Positions 4,729 through 5,905 of a stretch of 5,905 nucleotides of DNA are shown one piece after another. Position 1 is the first letter of the stretch. Every line of letters starts with the position of its first letter. The notes beneath the pieces are model-generated. The model made no database searches, was not told the origin of the DNA, and saw only the letters and a program-made list of their open reading frames with translations. The translations under genes were made by a program, and so were the position numbers. The stretch lies in assembly GCA_938015405.1 (NCBI GenBank), contig CALLPZ010000442.1, positions 1 to 5,905 of the forward strand. The letters are read 5' to 3'. The DNA comes from an uncultured Pseudanabaenaceae cyanobacterium. Lineage in GTDB: Bacteria > Cyanobacteriota > Cyanobacteriia > PCC-9006 > JAAUQQ01.

Positions 4729-5905
4729 TTGAAACCTGCAAAATGGAGTCCGTATTCAGGGCTACAGGCTCTTCTTCAACTGTTTTCTTCTCTTTCTCTT
4801 TTTCTTCTTCTGGTTTAGCTGTCCCGAAATAGGTTTCCATTACTGCTTTCACCATGGGGCCTGCCACACTGCCGCCGCCGCCGCCTAAGTTTTCACCAAA
4901 GGCTACGACCACAATTTCGGGGTCATCATAGGGAGCATAGCCTCCAAACCAAACGTGGGATTTACGCGGAGGATCCTCAGCAGTTCCCGTCTTACCTGCG
5001 GCGGGTGGCAAGGTCGGGATATTGATTACAGGGCCTGTGCCGCCTGCCACTACCCGCCGCAATCCCTGCTGAATCACCGGGAGAGTCTTGGCATTTTGGA
5101 AGACAACGGGTTTGCGCCAACGCCTTGCCTCTTCATCCCCCTTACGCAGGTGGGGCTTGACCAAGTCGCCGCCATTGGCGGGCACGGCAAACATATTGGC
5201 TACCTGCAGCGGTGTGGCCAGCATGTTGCCCTGGCCAATGGACATGTTGATGGTGTCACCGATGTACCAAGGCTCTTCAAAGTATTTGCGTTTCCAGGCC
5301 TCCGTCGGAACATGGCCAGGATCCTCCTCATGGCCCAGTTCAATGCCTGTCTCGGTGCCAAAACCAAAATTTCGAGTCCACTGAATAAGGGGGTCCTTCC
5401 CCATCCTGCGAGCCACTTGATAGAAAAAGGTATCGCTACTCCAAGCCAGAGCACCTCGGAAGCCCAGCGGGCCAAAGCCTGCATTGTTCCAGTCCCAAAA
5501 CAGCCTGCCGCTAATGGAAATGTTGGGATAGGTCGGCAAAATGACTTCTGGGTCGAAGTTGCCTGATTCAATGCCCGCTGCTGTCGTGACGATTTTGAAG
5601 GTGCTTGCAGGGGGGAAGGCGCTAATGGCTCGATTCACCAGGGGAGCATCTGGTGCATTGAGCTTGTTCCAAGCTGCGGGGGGTAGGGGCTTGGAGAAAA
5701 GGTTGGGGTCAAAGGCTGGGCGACTCACCATGGCGAGCACTTCGCCATTGCGGGGGTCCATGGCGACGATCGCTCCCATGCGGTTGCCTAGGACTTTTTC
5801 TGCCGCTTTTTGTAATTCGATGTCCAGGGTGAGGCGAATATCTTGGCCCTGGAGAGACTCTCGCTGTCCCACGACTTTGACGATGTCACCTGCTGCATTG
5901 ACTTG
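4712..5905 (-). CDS. mrdA: Penicillin-binding protein 2, N-terminus outside window
   Basis: This is the C-terminal 397 residues of a class B penicillin-binding protein of the PBP2/MrdA type, a membrane-anchored DD-transpeptidase that cross-links peptidoglycan during lateral wall growth with the RodA glycosyltransferase. The frame stays open to the right edge (first residues QVNAAGDIVK), so the membrane anchor and the N-terminal dimerisation domain are not seen. Numbered from the edge, the transpeptidase motifs are STFK (101-104, nucleophile S101), SSD in AWSSDTFFYQ (156-158) and KTG in AGKTGTA (305-307). The SxD form and the GDTINMSIGQGNMLATPLQV stretch favour PBP2 over the division protein FtsI, which has SxN. 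After the domain comes a glycine run (GGGGG, 340-344) and a highly charged tail, PEEEKEKEKK and onward (365-374). A GTG in the fragment at 5872 is an internal codon, not the start. Confidence 0.92.
   Translation of the reverse strand, partial: QVNAAGDIVKVVGQRESLQGQDIRLTLDIELQKAAEKVLGNRMGAIVAMDPRNGEVLAMVSRPAFDPNLFSKPLPPAAWNKLNAPDAPLVNRAISAFPPASTFKIVTTAAGIESGNFDPEVILPTYPNISISGRLFWDWNNAGFGPLGFRGALAWSSDTFFYQVARRMGKDPLIQWTRNFGFGTETGIELGHEEDPGHVPTEAWKRKYFEEPWYIGDTINMSIGQGNMLATPLQVANMFAVPANGGDLVKPHLRKGDEEARRWRKPVVFQNAKTLPVIQQGLRRVVAGGTGPVINIPTLPPAAGKTGTAEDPPRKSHVWFGGYAPYDDPEIVVVAFGENLGGGGGSVAGPMVKAVMETYFGTAKPEEEKEKEKKTVEEEPVALNTDSILQVSMSQSQ

Noticed and set aside
4955..5566. 203-codon open frame on the plus strand
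   Set aside because: It is antisense to the mrdA transpeptidase domain. Its length follows from the composition of the real gene.

Overview
The window looks like a piece of a cyanobacterial chromosome. Four copies of the HIP1 octamer GCGATCGC occur in 5.9 kb, where about one per 65 kb is expected by chance. The BioY, LspA and PBP2 proteins read as cyanobacterial versions of their families. GC content is a little over 50 % by eye. The genus cannot be named from this sequence alone.

Layout. At the left edge a family 2 glycosyltransferase gene runs leftward out of the window (1-722, minus). About 920 bases without a large gene follow (723-1641). They hold a plausible leftward promoter with two leader hairpins, a perfect 16-bp palindrome, an imperfect inverted repeat and one possible 52-residue small protein gene (1259-1417). 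Three rightward genes come next: bioY (1642-2235, a biotin-type ECF transporter S component), lspA (2361-2882, lipoprotein signal peptidase) and an unidentified 203-residue protein (3006-3617). This last gene converges on a leftward ComB-family phosphatase gene (3712-4455), and a strong 11-bp hairpin sits between them. A 256-base spacer leads to the 3' part of a leftward mrdA/PBP2 gene (4712-5905), which runs off the right edge.

How the genes relate. LspA trims lipoprotein signal peptides in the inner membrane, PBP2 cross-links lateral-wall peptidoglycan, and the glycosyltransferase probably works on cell-surface glycans, so envelope functions dominate. BioY and the ComB-like protein are metabolic. 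Nothing here shows that the genes form one pathway. bioY and lspA probably share a transcript, and the 203-residue gene may have its own promoter. No mobile element, CRISPR array, tRNA or rRNA was seen. The most uncertain parts are the 723-1641 region, the 203-residue protein and the real substrates of BioY and ComB.
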